Of a stretch of 17,747 bases of DNA, positions 1-7,737 are shown piece by piece; positions within the stretch are counted from its first letter, which is position 1, and each line of letters begins with the position of its first letter. Location of the stretch: the NCBI GenBank assembly GCA_905213155.1, contig CAJMHI010000038.1:1-17747 (forward strand), read 5' to 3'. Origin of the DNA: an uncultured Acidaminococcus sp. GTDB lineage: Bacteria; Bacillota; Negativicutes; Acidaminococcales; Acidaminococcaceae. Below the pieces are notes generated by a model. It searched no databases, was not told where the DNA came from, and saw only the letters and a list, made by a program, of their open reading frames with translations. The position numbers and the translations under genes were made by a program.

Positions 1-2
1 CG

Positions 3-55
3 AGAAAGTAATTATGGGCTAAATTTTGCTTGATTTTTCATAGCTGGTCTCCTTT
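3..55. repeat. Left copy of a 53-bp terminal inverted repeat
   Basis: Bases 3-55 are the exact reverse complement of 17695-17747, the last base of the window. Identity stops at 56 (g here; a at the matching position 17694). Read on the minus strand, the repeat begins at a ribosome site (AAAGGAGA) and six bases later has an ATG opening a nine-codon frame, MKNQAKFSP, that ends in TAA (41 down to 12). The same layout occurs at the right edge. Such a pair at both ends of a contig is what a dispersed genomic repeat that broke the assembly would give. Whether the repeat is a mobile-element end, a duplicated gene start or a chimera cannot be decided here. Confidence 0.95.
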
Positions 56-103
56 GCAACTATAGGATGATGGTGAAAATAGCTCGTGTTAATTGTTATC
101 GCT

Positions 104-112
104 ATTATAGCA
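104..112 (-). promoter_or_regulatory. Extended -10 promoter reading off the left edge
   Basis: The minus strand reads TGCTATAAT, a consensus extended -10. No good -35 is visible 16-18 bases upstream. A leader of about 55 bases would run to the ribosome site and ATG inside the left terminal repeat. This suggests a gene transcribed leftward out of the window. The identical TGCTATAAT motif is used in front of the FliB-like gene and walJ. Confidence 0.6.
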
Positions 113-178
113 TACCCGGGCGATGGGGGATGGGAGAAAAGAGGCATCTATGGCAGGGTATGAAAACAGCGGGAACTG

Positions 179-187
179 TGATAAGAT
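179..187 (+). promoter_or_regulatory. Possible extended -10 for the cysteine hydrolase
   Basis: TGATAAGAT lies 44 bases before the hydrolase start. It is the same extended -10 word used at 13497-13505. There is no convincing -35, so this is a weak call made partly because a divergent gene lies on the other side and some promoter is needed here. Confidence 0.35.
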
Positions 188-230
188 GAATAAAAACGCA
201 GCGTGAATCCCTTGAAGAAAGGATGGCAAC

Positions 231-752
231 ATGAAAAAAGTTCTTGTGGTGGTTGACATGCAAAATGATTTTATTGATGGCGCCTTGGGTACGAAAGAAG
301 CACTGGCGATGCTTCCCCGCTTGGTGAAGAAATTAGAAACGGAAAAAGACGCAGTGCTTTTCTTTACCCAGGATACCCATCCGGACAATTATCTGGAAAC
401 CCAGGAAGGACGCAATCTCCCCGTACCTCACTGCATCAAGGGCCAAAAAGGCTGGCAGATTGCGGATGCCCTGCAGTCCTTTGTCAAAAAAGCGGCAGCC
501 GTGGTGGAAAAGCCATCTTTTGGCAGCTTGGAACTATCCAACCTCATTGTCCCCTATCATCCGGACACCATTGAACTGGTAGGCCTCTGCACCGATATCT
601 GCGTCATCAGCAACGCCTTGCTCTTAAAAGCCCATTTTCCCGAAATCCCTATTATCGTGGACGCCTCCTGCTGTGCTGGCGTCACCCCCGAAAGCCACGA
701 AAATGCACTCCAGGCCATGAAAATGTGCCAGGTGAGTATAGAAAGAACGTAA
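231..752 (+). CDS. Isochorismatase-family cysteine hydrolase (nicotinamidase-like)
   Basis: A 173-residue alpha/beta hydrolase of the isochorismatase/nicotinamidase superfamily. The triad is visible: Asp9 in VDMQNDF, Lys94 in EKPSFGS and Cys124 in GLCTDICV. Asp48 and His50 (QDTHP) and His67 (PHC) match the metal-binding positions of nicotinamidases, which deamidate nicotinamide to nicotinate for NAD salvage. Substrates vary within the superfamily, so nicotinamidase is likely but not proven. Length is normal for the short bacterial forms. The start is the ATG behind AAAGGA. The threonine dehydratase follows 28 bases later on the same strand, so the two are probably co-transcribed. Nothing in the pair points to a common pathway. 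Confidence 0.88.
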   Translation: MKKVLVVVDMQNDFIDGALGTKEALAMLPRLVKKLETEKDAVLFFTQDTHPDNYLETQEGRNLPVPHCIKGQKGWQIADALQSFVKKAAAVVEKPSFGSLELSNLIVPYHPDTIELVGLCTDICVISNALLLKAHFPEIPIIVDASCCAGVTPESHENALQAMKMCQVSIERT

Positions 753-780
753 AAGAAATGTTTTAGAAGGGAGAAACATC

Positions 781-1725
781 ATGCTTCAACTGGATGACAT
801 CAAGCAGGCAGAAAAGCGGTTACGGCCTTATGTGTATCATACGCCCTTAGTTCGTTTATACGGGTTGGATGATTTGCTGCATTGTCAGGTCTATGTAAAA
901 CCGGAGTGTATGCAGATCACCCATTCTTTTAAGATCCGCGGCGCACTCAACAAAATGCTCCAGCTTTCGCCGGAAGACTTAAGAAAAGGCGTGGTGACTG
1001 CTTCAAGCGGCAATCATGGACGGGGCGTGGCGTATGCGGCCAAACTTTTGGGGACAAAGGCGACTGTCATCATTCCTGATCATGCGCCGGCTGTCAAAGT
1101 GCGGGCCGTGGAAGCACTGGGGGCACGAGTCATCCGCTGCGAGAAATCAAAACGCTTTGCCATAGCCGAACAATTACGGGATGAAGAGGGGCTTTGTTAT
1201 ATCCATCCCTTTGATGATTATGATGTGATGGCAGGGCAGGGGACGATTTCCTTGGAAATTCTGCATGACCTTTCCGATGTCACGGCACTAGTAGTGCCGC
1301 TAGGCGGGGGCGGCCTGACTAGCGGTACAGCGACAGCGTTCAAAACCCTCTCCCCGGCAACAAAGATATATGCCTGTGAGCCAGAACGTATCCCGCGTTT
1401 TTCTGTGAGCCTTAAAGCCGGCACACCCACTACGGTCCCTCTGCTTGATACCGTGGCCGACGGCGTTGCTACCTTGCGTCCGGGAGATAAAACCTTGCCG
1501 ATTGTCAAAAGTGAAGTGGATCAAGTGCTGGACGTACCGGAAAAATTTCTTTTGCCGGCGCTAAAAGTACTGTTTGAAGAGGGAAAGATCTTGGCAGAAC
1601 CATCTTCTGCTATTGGCATCGCTGCCGTCTTGGGCGGATTGGTTCATTTCCAGACTACGGACAAAGTGGTCTTTCTGATTTCCGGTGGCAATCTGGATAT
1701 GGATGTAGTAAGAAATCTAGTATGA
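781..1725 (+). CDS. tdcB: Threonine/serine dehydratase, PLP-dependent, without ACT domain
   Basis: A 314-residue fold-type II PLP enzyme that converts threonine to 2-oxobutyrate and ammonia, or serine to pyruvate, in the cytoplasm. The Schiff-base Lys51 lies in HSFKIRGA. The substrate loop SSGNHG is at 75-80, the glycine loop GGGG binding PLP phosphate at 175-178, and SGGN near the C-terminus at 301-304. There is no C-terminal ACT regulatory domain, so it resembles catabolic TdcB rather than biosynthetic IlvA. A His replaces the usual Gly before SFK. The ribosome site GAAGGGAG precedes the ATG. It follows the cysteine hydrolase and is closed by a hairpin. Other fold-type II dehydratases (for example EutB-like) are possible. 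Confidence 0.87.
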   Translation: MLQLDDIKQAEKRLRPYVYHTPLVRLYGLDDLLHCQVYVKPECMQITHSFKIRGALNKMLQLSPEDLRKGVVTASSGNHGRGVAYAAKLLGTKATVIIPDHAPAVKVRAVEALGARVIRCEKSKRFAIAEQLRDEEGLCYIHPFDDYDVMAGQGTISLEILHDLSDVTALVVPLGGGGLTSGTATAFKTLSPATKIYACEPERIPRFSVSLKAGTPTTVPLLDTVADGVATLRPGDKTLPIVKSEVDQVLDVPEKFLLPALKVLFEEGKILAEPSSAIGIAAVLGGLVHFQTTDKVVFLISGGNLDMDVVRNLV

Positions 1726-1732
1726 TTTTTTT

Positions 1733-1775
1733 GGGGGGATTACTCTTAGCTGGAATGGGAAAATCCCCCCGTTTT
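1733..1775 (+). terminator. Terminator of the hydrolase-dehydratase unit
   Basis: A nine-base perfect stem (GGGGGGATT 1733-1741 with AATCCCCCC 1762-1770), a 20-base loop, then GTTTT. It begins seven bases after the dehydratase stop. The T run is short, so efficiency is uncertain. Confidence 0.7.
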
Positions 1776-1904
1776 AACCGGGTAAAAAATGCCCTTACAA
1801 AATCCCATTTCATTATCGCCACACGAAAAGGCTGATTTCCAAATTTGTATTGTAAAAAGGGCCCCCGTCCAGTATGATAACTAGGTATTTTGCAAAAAAA
1901 TCTA

Positions 1905-1913
1905 TGGTATAAT
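1905..1913 (+). promoter_or_regulatory. Extended -10 promoter of the Rpn remnant
   Basis: TGGTATAAT is a perfect extended -10, with an AT-rich spacer upstream and only a poor -35 (around GTATTT). It would start a leader of about 30 bases into the ribosome site of the remnant gene at 1952. Confidence 0.6.
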
Positions 1914-1951
1914 ACTGGAAAGGCAGGGAAGTAGAACGAAAGGATCTGGCC

Positions 1952-2287
1952 ATGAAGAACAATGCCATCAAGAAGGCGATAGACTATGAAGACCTGTTTC
2001 ATGGCAACAAAAACCTTTGGTATGCCTATGAACAAAACGAAAAAGCAATAAAAGACTATAATTCTCTAATGGATACCAGTAGGAGGGAGGGCAGAGCCGA
2101 AGGAGAAGCCATCGGGGAAATACGGGGGAGAAAAGAAGGCAGACTTGAAGGTGTTGCCGAAGCGACGGTAAGTTTTGCCCTCTCGTTACTAGCGGATAAA
2201 ACACCCCTTTCTAAGATTAGTCAATGGACGAAGTTGTCGGAACAGGAAATACACCAGATAGCCCAGGAAAACGGGATAAAGATTTGA
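1952..2287 (+). pseudogene. C-terminal remnant of an Rpn/PD-(D/E)XK family transposase
   Basis: A 111-residue frame with no nuclease core. Its middle (REGRAEGEAIGEIRGRKEGR, about residues 46-65) is the Arg/Glu/Gly-rich linker typical of the tail of Rpn recombination-promoting nucleases, also called PD-(D/E)XK transposases. The end is the small helical tail (KISQWTKLSEQEIHQIA) found in the same proteins. Full members are near 300 residues with an N-terminal PD-(D/E)XK domain, so about two thirds is missing. The frame still has a ribosome site (AAAGGA) and an extended -10 upstream, so it may be expressed as a tail-only protein. A remnant left by internal deletion is the simplest reading. Confidence 0.72.
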
Positions 2288-2337
2288 GTGGGGAAAGAGT
2301 CCGTTGTTAATCTCCCCCCCCAGCCTATGATTTTTCC

Positions 2338-2366
2338 TTGCGTCTGGTTTCCTTATATGGTATAAT
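2338..2366 (+). promoter_or_regulatory. Promoter of rpmE
   Basis: -35 TTGCGT (2338-2343), a 17-base spacer, and -10 TATAAT (2361-2366) preceded by TGG, which makes an extended -10. The start of transcription would fall near 2373, giving a leader of about 48 bases to the rpmE ATG. Confidence 0.8.
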
Positions 2367-2420
2367 GCATAGGCGTTAATGTCTGGATATATTAATGCAG
2401 AAAGAGAGAGGTGTTTGACA

Positions 2421-2639
2421 ATGAAAAAGGGAATTCATCCGCAGTACGGGGAGTGCACCGTAATCTGTGGTTGCGGCAATACTTTTAAAACCGGTAGCGT
2501 AAAGAAGGAACTGCGCGTGGACGTTTGCTCCCAGTGCCATCCGTTCTTCACCGGCAAACAGCGTGACATGAGCGCCAGAGGCCGTATTGAAAAGTTCAAC
2601 AGACGGTACAGCAAAGACGCGCAAAAAGACGCAGAATAA
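2421..2639 (+). CDS. rpmE: 50S ribosomal protein L31, zinc-binding form
   Basis: A 72-residue large-subunit protein that bridges the 50S central protuberance and the 30S head. It starts MKKGIHPQYG and has the zinc ligands Cys16 and Cys18 (CGC) and Cys36 and Cys39 (CSQC), followed by HPFFTGKQ and RIEKFNRRY. This is the Cys-containing (C+) paralogue, the one expected when zinc is plentiful. The reading frame is open upstream to 2379, but the family N-terminus and the GAGAGG ribosome site at 2406-2411 choose the ATG at 2421. It has its own promoter and a terminator directly downstream, so it is likely transcribed mainly alone, with readthrough into the DUF1385-prfA cluster. Confidence 0.95.
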   Translation: MKKGIHPQYGECTVICGCGNTFKTGSVKKELRVDVCSQCHPFFTGKQRDMSARGRIEKFNRRYSKDAQKDAE

Positions 2640-2652
2640 AAGCAGCGCATCA

Positions 2653-2690
2653 AAAAGGAGTGATTGCAATCTTGCAGCACTCCTTTTGTT
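2653..2690 (+). terminator. Terminator or attenuator between rpmE and DUF1385
   Basis: A ten-base perfect stem (AAAAGGAGTG 2653-2662, CACTCCTTTT 2678-2687) with a 15-base loop and further T-rich sequence. The ribosome site of the next gene begins six bases later, leaving no room for a promoter. Expression of the prfA cluster from the rpmE promoter would therefore need readthrough. Confidence 0.8.
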
Positions 2691-2705
2691 TGTATGGAGA
2701 AAAGT

Positions 2706-3581
2706 ATGGCAAAGAAACTAAGTGTGGGCGGGCAAGCTGTTATTGAAGGTGTGATGATGCGCGGCCCGGGTAAGATTGCCGTTGCTGTGCGGCAGCCTGA
2801 CGGGGAGATTGTCGTGGACTGCAAGCCAGCGGGCAGCATCAGTGACCGTTACCCGATCCTTAAAAAGCCGCTGTTGCGGGGCGTAGTCTCGCTGGTGGAA
2901 TCCCTGGTATATGGCATGAAGGCCCTGTCCTGGTCCGCCCAGCAAAGCAGCGAGGATGAGGAGAAAATGACAAGCGGAGAAGTTGCAGGTACGATCCTTG
3001 TCTCCGTAGCTCTTGCGATTCTTTTGTTTGTGGTGCTGCCCACGGGAGCGATGAAGCTGTTGCAAAACCGAGGCGTCAGCACTTTGTGGCTCAATTTGCT
3101 GGAGGGCTTTTTGCGCCTTGGCATTTTTCTGGCCTATATCTGGGGGATTTCCCGGCAAAAGGATATCCAGCGAGTTTTCCAGTACCATGGGGCGGAGCAT
3201 AAAACCATTCATACCTATGAACATGGTCTTACGCTTAACGTGGAAAACGTGCGGCCTTTTACTACCTTGCATCCCCGCTGTGGCACCAATTTTTTGATGA
3301 TCGTGATGCTGATCAGTATCTTTATTTTTGCGTTTTTGGGATGGCCCAACCTGCTTTTGCGGATTGTGAGCCGGGTACTGCTTATGCCTGTTGTGGCAGG
3401 GATCAGTTATGAAGTCATCCGCTTTGCCGGGCAACATATGGAGTATCGCTATGTGCGTGCCGCCATCTGGCCGGGGCTGATGCTCCAGAAACTGACCACC
3501 CGGCAGCCGGATGATGCCCAGATTGAAGTGGCCATCGCTTCGCTAAAGGCCGTATTGCCCCCTTCGGAAATTATGAAGTAA
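2706..3581 (+). CDS. DUF1385 (YqhQ-type) membrane protein
   Basis: A 291-residue integral membrane protein of the DUF1385 family, whose biochemical role is not settled. It opens with the family signature GGQAVIEGVMMRGP (8-21) and carries the conserved loop YHGAEHKTIHTYE (160-172). Hydrophobic spans lie near 93-113, 128-147, 194-212 and 214-234. A TTG would allow a start at 2664, but that lies inside the terminator stem-loop. The ATG at 2706 has GGAGA five bases upstream and gives the family N-terminus, so I chose it. prfA begins 13 bases after the stop. The DUF1385-prfA-prmC order is common in Firmicutes, which hints at co-expression rather than a shared mechanism. Confidence 0.92.
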   Translation: MAKKLSVGGQAVIEGVMMRGPGKIAVAVRQPDGEIVVDCKPAGSISDRYPILKKPLLRGVVSLVESLVYGMKALSWSAQQSSEDEEKMTSGEVAGTILVSVALAILLFVVLPTGAMKLLQNRGVSTLWLNLLEGFLRLGIFLAYIWGISRQKDIQRVFQYHGAEHKTIHTYEHGLTLNVENVRPFTTLHPRCGTNFLMIVMLISIFIFAFLGWPNLLLRIVSRVLLMPVVAGISYEVIRFAGQHMEYRYVRAAIWPGLMLQKLTTRQPDDAQIEVAIASLKAVLPPSEIMK

Positions 3582-3594
3582 ATGAGGAAAGATT

Positions 3595-4671
3595 ATGTTT
3601 GAGAATCTGGATAAATTACAGGATCTGGAAGATCGCTACCTGGATCTGGAGCATAAAATCAGCGATCCGGAAGTGATCGCGCAGCAGGACAAATGGCTCC
3701 AGTATACCAAAGCCCATGCTAAGCTGACGGATCTGGTGACGGTATACCGGGAATACAAAAAACTGGCGGATACCTATAAGGACGACGCCGCCATTGTCAA
3801 GGCCCGGGAAGACAAGGAACTGGTGGAGATGGCTGAAGAGGAAATGCAGTCCCTGCAGCCTGCCATCGAAGACTATGAGAAGCGGCTCACTATTTTGCTG
3901 CTCCCCAAGGATCCCAACGATGAAAAAAATATCATCATGGAGATCCGCGCCGGGGCAGGCGGGGATGAGGCGGCGCTCTTTGCCGGGGATTTGTTCCGAA
4001 TGTATACCCGCTATGCCGAGAGCAAAGGCTGGAGAGTGGATTTGATGGATGCCAGTCCCACCGGCTTGGGCGGCTTTAAAGAAGTGATTTTTATGGTAAG
4101 CGGCACGGATGTGTACAGCCATATGAAATTTGAAAGCGGGGTGCACCGGGTGCAGCGGGTGCCGGAAACTGAAGCCCAGGGCCGGGTACACACCTCGACT
4201 GTGACCGTGGCGGTGATGCCGGAAGCTCAGGAGGTGGACGTAGCGCTTGATATGAAGGACGTACGGGTGGATTATTACCGGGCCAGCGGGGCCGGCGGCC
4301 AGCATGTCAACAAAACATCGTCCGCTGTGCGGATGACCCACATCCCCACCGGGATTGTGGTCCAGTGCCAAAACGAGCGCAGCCAGCTGCAAAACCGGGA
4401 AAAGTGTATCCAGATGCTGCGGGCACGGCTGTATGAAATGGAGCAGATGAGGCAGCAGGAAGCGCTGGATGCGGACCGTCGCAGCCAGATGGGGACAGGG
4501 GATCGCAGTGAACGGATCCGTACGTACAACTATCCCCAGGGCCGGGTCACCGACCACCGGATCGGCCTGACACTCCACCAGCTGACGGATATTTTAAACG
4601 GGGACTTGGACCCGCTCATTGAGGCGCTGCGTACCGACGAACAAGCAAGGAAATTGAAGCAGGTGCAATAA
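3595..4671 (+). CDS. prfA: Peptide chain release factor 1
   Basis: A 358-residue class I release factor that reads UAA and UAG in the ribosomal A site and triggers peptidyl-tRNA hydrolysis. The GGQ motif is at 234-236 (GAGGQHVNKTSSAVR). The codon-recognition tripeptide is of the RF1 PxT type (Pro190-Glu191-Thr192), which separates it from RF2 with SPF. Length is normal. The glutamine of GGQ is the methylation target of PrmC, whose gene overlaps the prfA stop codon by one base (TAATG). An A7 run near 3926 is intact in frame, a useful control for the homopolymer breaks seen later in the window. Confidence 0.98.
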   Translation: MFENLDKLQDLEDRYLDLEHKISDPEVIAQQDKWLQYTKAHAKLTDLVTVYREYKKLADTYKDDAAIVKAREDKELVEMAEEEMQSLQPAIEDYEKRLTILLLPKDPNDEKNIIMEIRAGAGGDEAALFAGDLFRMYTRYAESKGWRVDLMDASPTGLGGFKEVIFMVSGTDVYSHMKFESGVHRVQRVPETEAQGRVHTSTVTVAVMPEAQEVDVALDMKDVRVDYYRASGAGGQHVNKTSSAVRMTHIPTGIVVQCQNERSQLQNREKCIQMLRARLYEMEQMRQQEALDADRRSQMGTGDRSERIRTYNYPQGRVTDHRIGLTLHQLTDILNGDLDPLIEALRTDEQARKLKQVQ

Positions 4672-5576
4672 TGCCTAGGGAAGTATGGACCATACTGAAA
4701 ATCCTGCAGTGGACCCAGCAGTTTTTTGCCCGCAGGGGGATAGAAAATCCCCGGCTGGATGCGGAGCTCCTTCTGTGTGCCGTACTGCACAAAAAGCGGA
4801 TTGACCTGTACACCCACTTTGACGAACCCCTGGAAGCGCAGGAACTGGACCAATACCGCCAGTATGTAGCCCGGCGGGGAGCACGGGAACCGGTGGCCTA
4901 CATTTTAGGTAGCAAGGGCTTTTTGCAGCATGAATTCAAAGTGACAAAAGATACCCTGATCCCCCGCCCGGAAACAGAGTCGCTGGTAGAACGCCTGGTG
5001 CACATGAATCGCACCAAAGGTGTGCGGCATATTTTGGACCTGGGCTGCGGCAGCGGGGCCATTATCGTGTCCCTGTTAGCGGCACTGCCCCAGGCACAGG
5101 GGACGGCGGTGGATATCAGCCCCGCAGCCGTACAGGTGACGGAAGAAAACGGAAAAGTGCTGGGAGTTTCAGACCGGCTGACGGCTGTCGTATCCGATCT
5201 TTATGCTAATCTTCCCAAAGCTGCCAATTTTGATGTGATCGTATCCAACCCTCCCTATATTCCCCGCAAAGATATTTCTGCCTTGCAGCAGGAAGTGCAG
5301 TGGGAACCAAAGGGGGCCCTGGACGGGGGCGCGGATGGACTGGAATTTTATCGCCGGATTCTAAGCCGTGTATGGGCCTATCTGAAACCAACGGGTCTTC
5401 TGGCCTTTGAAATCGGTGTGGAGGAAGCGGATGCAGTGAAAGCACTATGCACACAGGCCGACTTCTCCTCCGTGCAGGTCGTCAAGGATTACGGCGATAT
5501 CCCGCGTATGGTTTTTGCAGTGAAAGAAGGATCGGATTATGGAAACGAAATGCTGGAAAATAACAGAAAAGGATAA
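4671..5576 (+). CDS. prmC: Release factor glutamine methyltransferase
   Basis: A 301-residue SAM-dependent methyltransferase that N5-methylates the glutamine in the GGQ motif of release factors. An N-terminal helical domain (about 1-100) is followed by the Rossmann fold with the SAM loop DLGCGSG (123-129) and the catalytic NPPY at 193-196. IPRPETE (97-103) is a family signature. Its ATG shares one base with the prfA TAA, so translation is probably coupled to prfA, its substrate. The final 38 bases overlap the start of the threonylcarbamoyl-AMP synthase gene. Confidence 0.97.
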   Translation: MPREVWTILKILQWTQQFFARRGIENPRLDAELLLCAVLHKKRIDLYTHFDEPLEAQELDQYRQYVARRGAREPVAYILGSKGFLQHEFKVTKDTLIPRPETESLVERLVHMNRTKGVRHILDLGCGSGAIIVSLLAALPQAQGTAVDISPAAVQVTEENGKVLGVSDRLTAVVSDLYANLPKAANFDVIVSNPPYIPRKDISALQQEVQWEPKGALDGGADGLEFYRRILSRVWAYLKPTGLLAFEIGVEEADAVKALCTQADFSSVQVVKDYGDIPRMVFAVKEGSDYGNEMLENNRKG

Positions 5577-6645
5577 CCTGGCAGAATCTCTTGTCCCTGC
5601 CGCAGCGCTTTTGCGCCAGGGCGAAGTGGTGGCGTTTCCCACCGAAACGGTGTACGGCCTGGGGGCTGATGGCCTGAATGGGGAAGCCTGCCAAAAAATC
5701 TTTATGGCTAAAGGCAGACCGGCGGACAATCCACTCATCCTGCACATTGCAGAGTTTGACCAGATGGCGCAGCTTACCAGCGGATTATCGCCTATGGCCC
5801 AAAAATTAATGAAAGCCTTTTGGCCGGGGCCTATGACGCTGATCGTACCTAAAAGTGATGCAGTGCCGGAAACGGTAACGGCAGGGCAACCAACGGTCGC
5901 CGTGCGGTTTCCCAGTGATCCGGTGGCAAGAGAGTTAATCCGCCTGGCTGGTGTTCCTATTGCTGCGCCTAGCGCCAATAAGTCCGGAAAACCCAGCCCC
6001 ACCAATGCAGCCGATGTGCTGCAGGACATGGATGGCATCATTGCAGGCGTGGTGGACGGCGGCCCCTGCGCCATCGGAGTGGAAAGCACCATCATTGATA
6101 CCACGGAATCTGTTCCAACGATTTTGCGTCCGGGGGGTATCACGGCGGAGATGATTCGCAGCGTGATGGGGGATGTACAGCTGGATCCAGGCCTTGTGCG
6201 TGCAGACCAAAAACCCAAGGCGCCGGGCATGAAATACCGGCATTATGCGCCAAAGGCACCCATGTACCTGATTGCGGGCGAGCAGGCCGGCCTGGGGGTC
6301 ATCCGGGCGGCGATTTTGGCGGAAGCTTCCGGTTTAAAAACTGGGGTGCTGGCACTTTCCGAGACTGCACAGCATTTGCCCCGCACAGCCAATCTGGTGG
6401 TGTGCGATGCAGGAAAAAGCCTGGAGGAGCTGGCAGAGCATTTATTTACGGATCTGCGGCAGTTTGACCGGGAAAAGGTGGACCTTATTCTGGGAGAAGG
6501 GGTCACAGACCGGGCCTTGGGGCTTGCCATTATGAACCGGATGCAAAAAAGTGCGGGTCAAAACGTGCTGTTTTACGAGCACGGGATGTTTCGTAAAAAG
6601 AGCGGACAGGCACCTGCTTTTTTGCAAGGGCTCCTCGTGGAATAA
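5539..6645 (+). CDS. sua5: L-threonylcarbamoyladenylate synthase, Sua5 type
   Basis: A 368-residue enzyme that makes threonylcarbamoyl-AMP from threonine, bicarbonate and ATP, the first step of t6A37 formation on ANN-decoding tRNAs. The YrdC domain covers about 15-205, with FPTETVYGLGAD (33-44), KGRPADNPL (58-66) and SANKSG (145-150). The linker MKYRHYAP (231-238) and a C-terminal Sua5 domain follow, so this is the two-domain form rather than short TsaC. The start at 5539 lies inside prmC behind GAAGGA and gives a normal N-terminus. It completes a translation-fidelity cluster with prfA and prmC. Confidence 0.96.
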   Translation: METKCWKITEKDNLAESLVPAAALLRQGEVVAFPTETVYGLGADGLNGEACQKIFMAKGRPADNPLILHIAEFDQMAQLTSGLSPMAQKLMKAFWPGPMTLIVPKSDAVPETVTAGQPTVAVRFPSDPVARELIRLAGVPIAAPSANKSGKPSPTNAADVLQDMDGIIAGVVDGGPCAIGVESTIIDTTESVPTILRPGGITAEMIRSVMGDVQLDPGLVRADQKPKAPGMKYRHYAPKAPMYLIAGEQAGLGVIRAAILAEASGLKTGVLALSETAQHLPRTANLVVCDAGKSLEELAEHLFTDLRQFDREKVDLILGEGVTDRALGLAIMNRMQKSAGQNVLFYEHGMFRKKSGQAPAFLQGLLVE

Positions 6646-6658
6646 TCGGCGGCTTTTG

Positions 6659-6667
6659 TGATACAAT
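6659..6667 (+). promoter_or_regulatory. Extended -10 promoter of the rpiB operon
   Basis: TGATACAAT, an extended -10, sits just after the sua5 stop and 45 bases before the rpiB start. No strong -35 is visible (TGGAAT at about 6638). It suggests a promoter break between the sua5 cluster and the rpiB-upp unit, although readthrough is also possible since I see no terminator after sua5. Confidence 0.5.
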
Positions 6668-6711
6668 AGATAAGAATGAGGGGCAGACCCCCACAAGGGA
6701 GGCACGAGACA

Positions 6712-7152
6712 ATGAGAATTATGCTGGGCTGTGACCATGGCGGCTTTGAACTGAAAGAAGTCTTGAAAGAGTATTTGGCGGATAAAGGCTACGACGTGGA
6801 CGACGCCGGAACCTTTACCAAAGAACGCATTGATTACCCGGACATGGCAGAAAAAGTCGGAGAAAATGTAGCGGCAGGCGAAGCGGATCTGGGAATTTTG
6901 GTCTGCGGCACCGGAATCGGGATGTCCATTGCAGCCAATAAAATTCACGGCGTCCGGGCAGCCCTGTGCGGCGACTGCTACAGCGCCCAAAAAGCCCGGG
7001 AGCATAACAATGCCAACGTCATCTGTCTGGGTGGACGGGTGCTGGGAACGGGGCTGGCAGAGCAAATCGTGGATGCTTTTTTAAATGCCTCTTTCCTGGG
7101 CAGCTACCATGAAACCCGGGTAGAGAAAATCATGAACCTGGAAAAGAAGTGA
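6712..7152 (+). CDS. rpiB: Ribose-5-phosphate isomerase B
   Basis: A 146-residue RpiB/LacAB-family isomerase that interconverts ribose 5-phosphate and ribulose 5-phosphate. It starts MRIMLGCDHGG, with Asp8-His9 in the phosphate and substrate pocket, the catalytic Cys65 in LVCGTGIGMSIAANK, and the REHNNAN motif (96-102). Length is typical. The frame is open to 6676, but AAGGGAGG at 6695-6702 and the family N-terminus select the ATG at 6712. Its stop overlaps the next start by four bases. Some RpiB homologues act on allose or other sugar phosphates, but the context favours the pentose phosphate role. Confidence 0.95.
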   Translation: MRIMLGCDHGGFELKEVLKEYLADKGYDVDDAGTFTKERIDYPDMAEKVGENVAAGEADLGILVCGTGIGMSIAANKIHGVRAALCGDCYSAQKAREHNNANVICLGGRVLGTGLAEQIVDAFLNASFLGSYHETRVEKIMNLEKK

Positions 7153-7709
7153 GCGTTATGACGGAACTGGATCTGGATAAAATCGGACAGGAAATTGAAG
7201 AAGATATTGAGGAGCTGATCAGCAAAGCCGGTGGCAAAGCGGGGCAGGTATTGGTGGTAGGCTGCAGCACCAGTGAAGTGCTGGGTAACAAGATCGGCAC
7301 CGGAGGCAGCATGAAGCTGGCCAAAATTCTCTATACTACCATCCGGAAAGTCGCCCGGAAATACAAGATTGCCGTCGCAGCCCAGTGCTGTGAGCACCTG
7401 AACCGGGCCTTGGTGGTCGAAGAAAAAGTCATGGAAAAATATGGGTGGCAGCAGGTCACCGTGCGTCCTATTGAACACGCTGGCGGCGCCTTTGCCGCGA
7501 CCGCCTATAACGAGCTGAAAAATCCTGTGGTAGTGGAAGCTATCCAGGCAGATCTGGGGCTTGATATCGGCCAGACCTTAATCGGCATGCATCTGAAACG
7601 AGTGGCCGTGCCGGTGCGCCTGGGGAGAAAGAAACTGGGCAATGCAGTACTTACAGCAGCAAGAACCCGTCCGCCCTTGATCGGGGGAGAACGGGCCGTA
7701 TATAAGTAA
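7149..7709 (+). CDS. YwlG/UPF0340 family protein (TIGR01440)
   Basis: A 186-residue protein of the UPF0340 (YwlG, TIGR01440) family; no activity is established to my knowledge. Recognisable blocks are VVGCSTSEVLGNKIGTGGS (from about 36), AAQCCEHLNRALVVEE, the HAGGAFAATAYN segment and LIGMHLKRVAVPVR near the end. I used the GTG at 7149 because it makes a GTGA overlap with the rpiB stop. An ATG at 7158 is an equally reasonable start with a poor ribosome site. The family is commonly found beside rpiB, upp or glyA, which points to nucleotide or one-carbon metabolism by association only. Confidence 0.9.
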   Translation: MSVMTELDLDKIGQEIEEDIEELISKAGGKAGQVLVVGCSTSEVLGNKIGTGGSMKLAKILYTTIRKVARKYKIAVAAQCCEHLNRALVVEEKVMEKYGWQQVTVRPIEHAGGAFAATAYNELKNPVVVEAIQADLGLDIGQTLIGMHLKRVAVPVRLGRKKLGNAVLTAARTRPPLIGGERAVYK

Positions 7710-7737
7710 CCGTTGTAGAAACGAAAGGAGACCTTTT

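Noticed and set aside
2664..2705. Upstream TTG start for DUF1385
   Set aside because: It lies in the loop of the rpmE terminator, adds residues not found in the family and lacks a ribosome site.
2718..3437. 239-codon minus-strand frame opposite DUF1385
   Set aside because: Antisense shadow with no domain or ribosome site; DUF1385 is clearly the coding strand.
3616..4578. 320-codon open frame on the minus strand opposite prfA
   Set aside because: It mirrors the conserved prfA frame, has no recognisable domain and is rich in His/Pro as expected for antisense of GC-rich codons. prfA itself is unambiguous.
5445..6230. 261-codon minus-strand frame opposite prmC and sua5
   Set aside because: Low-complexity Ser/Thr/Ala composition and no motif; it overlaps two well-identified genes.
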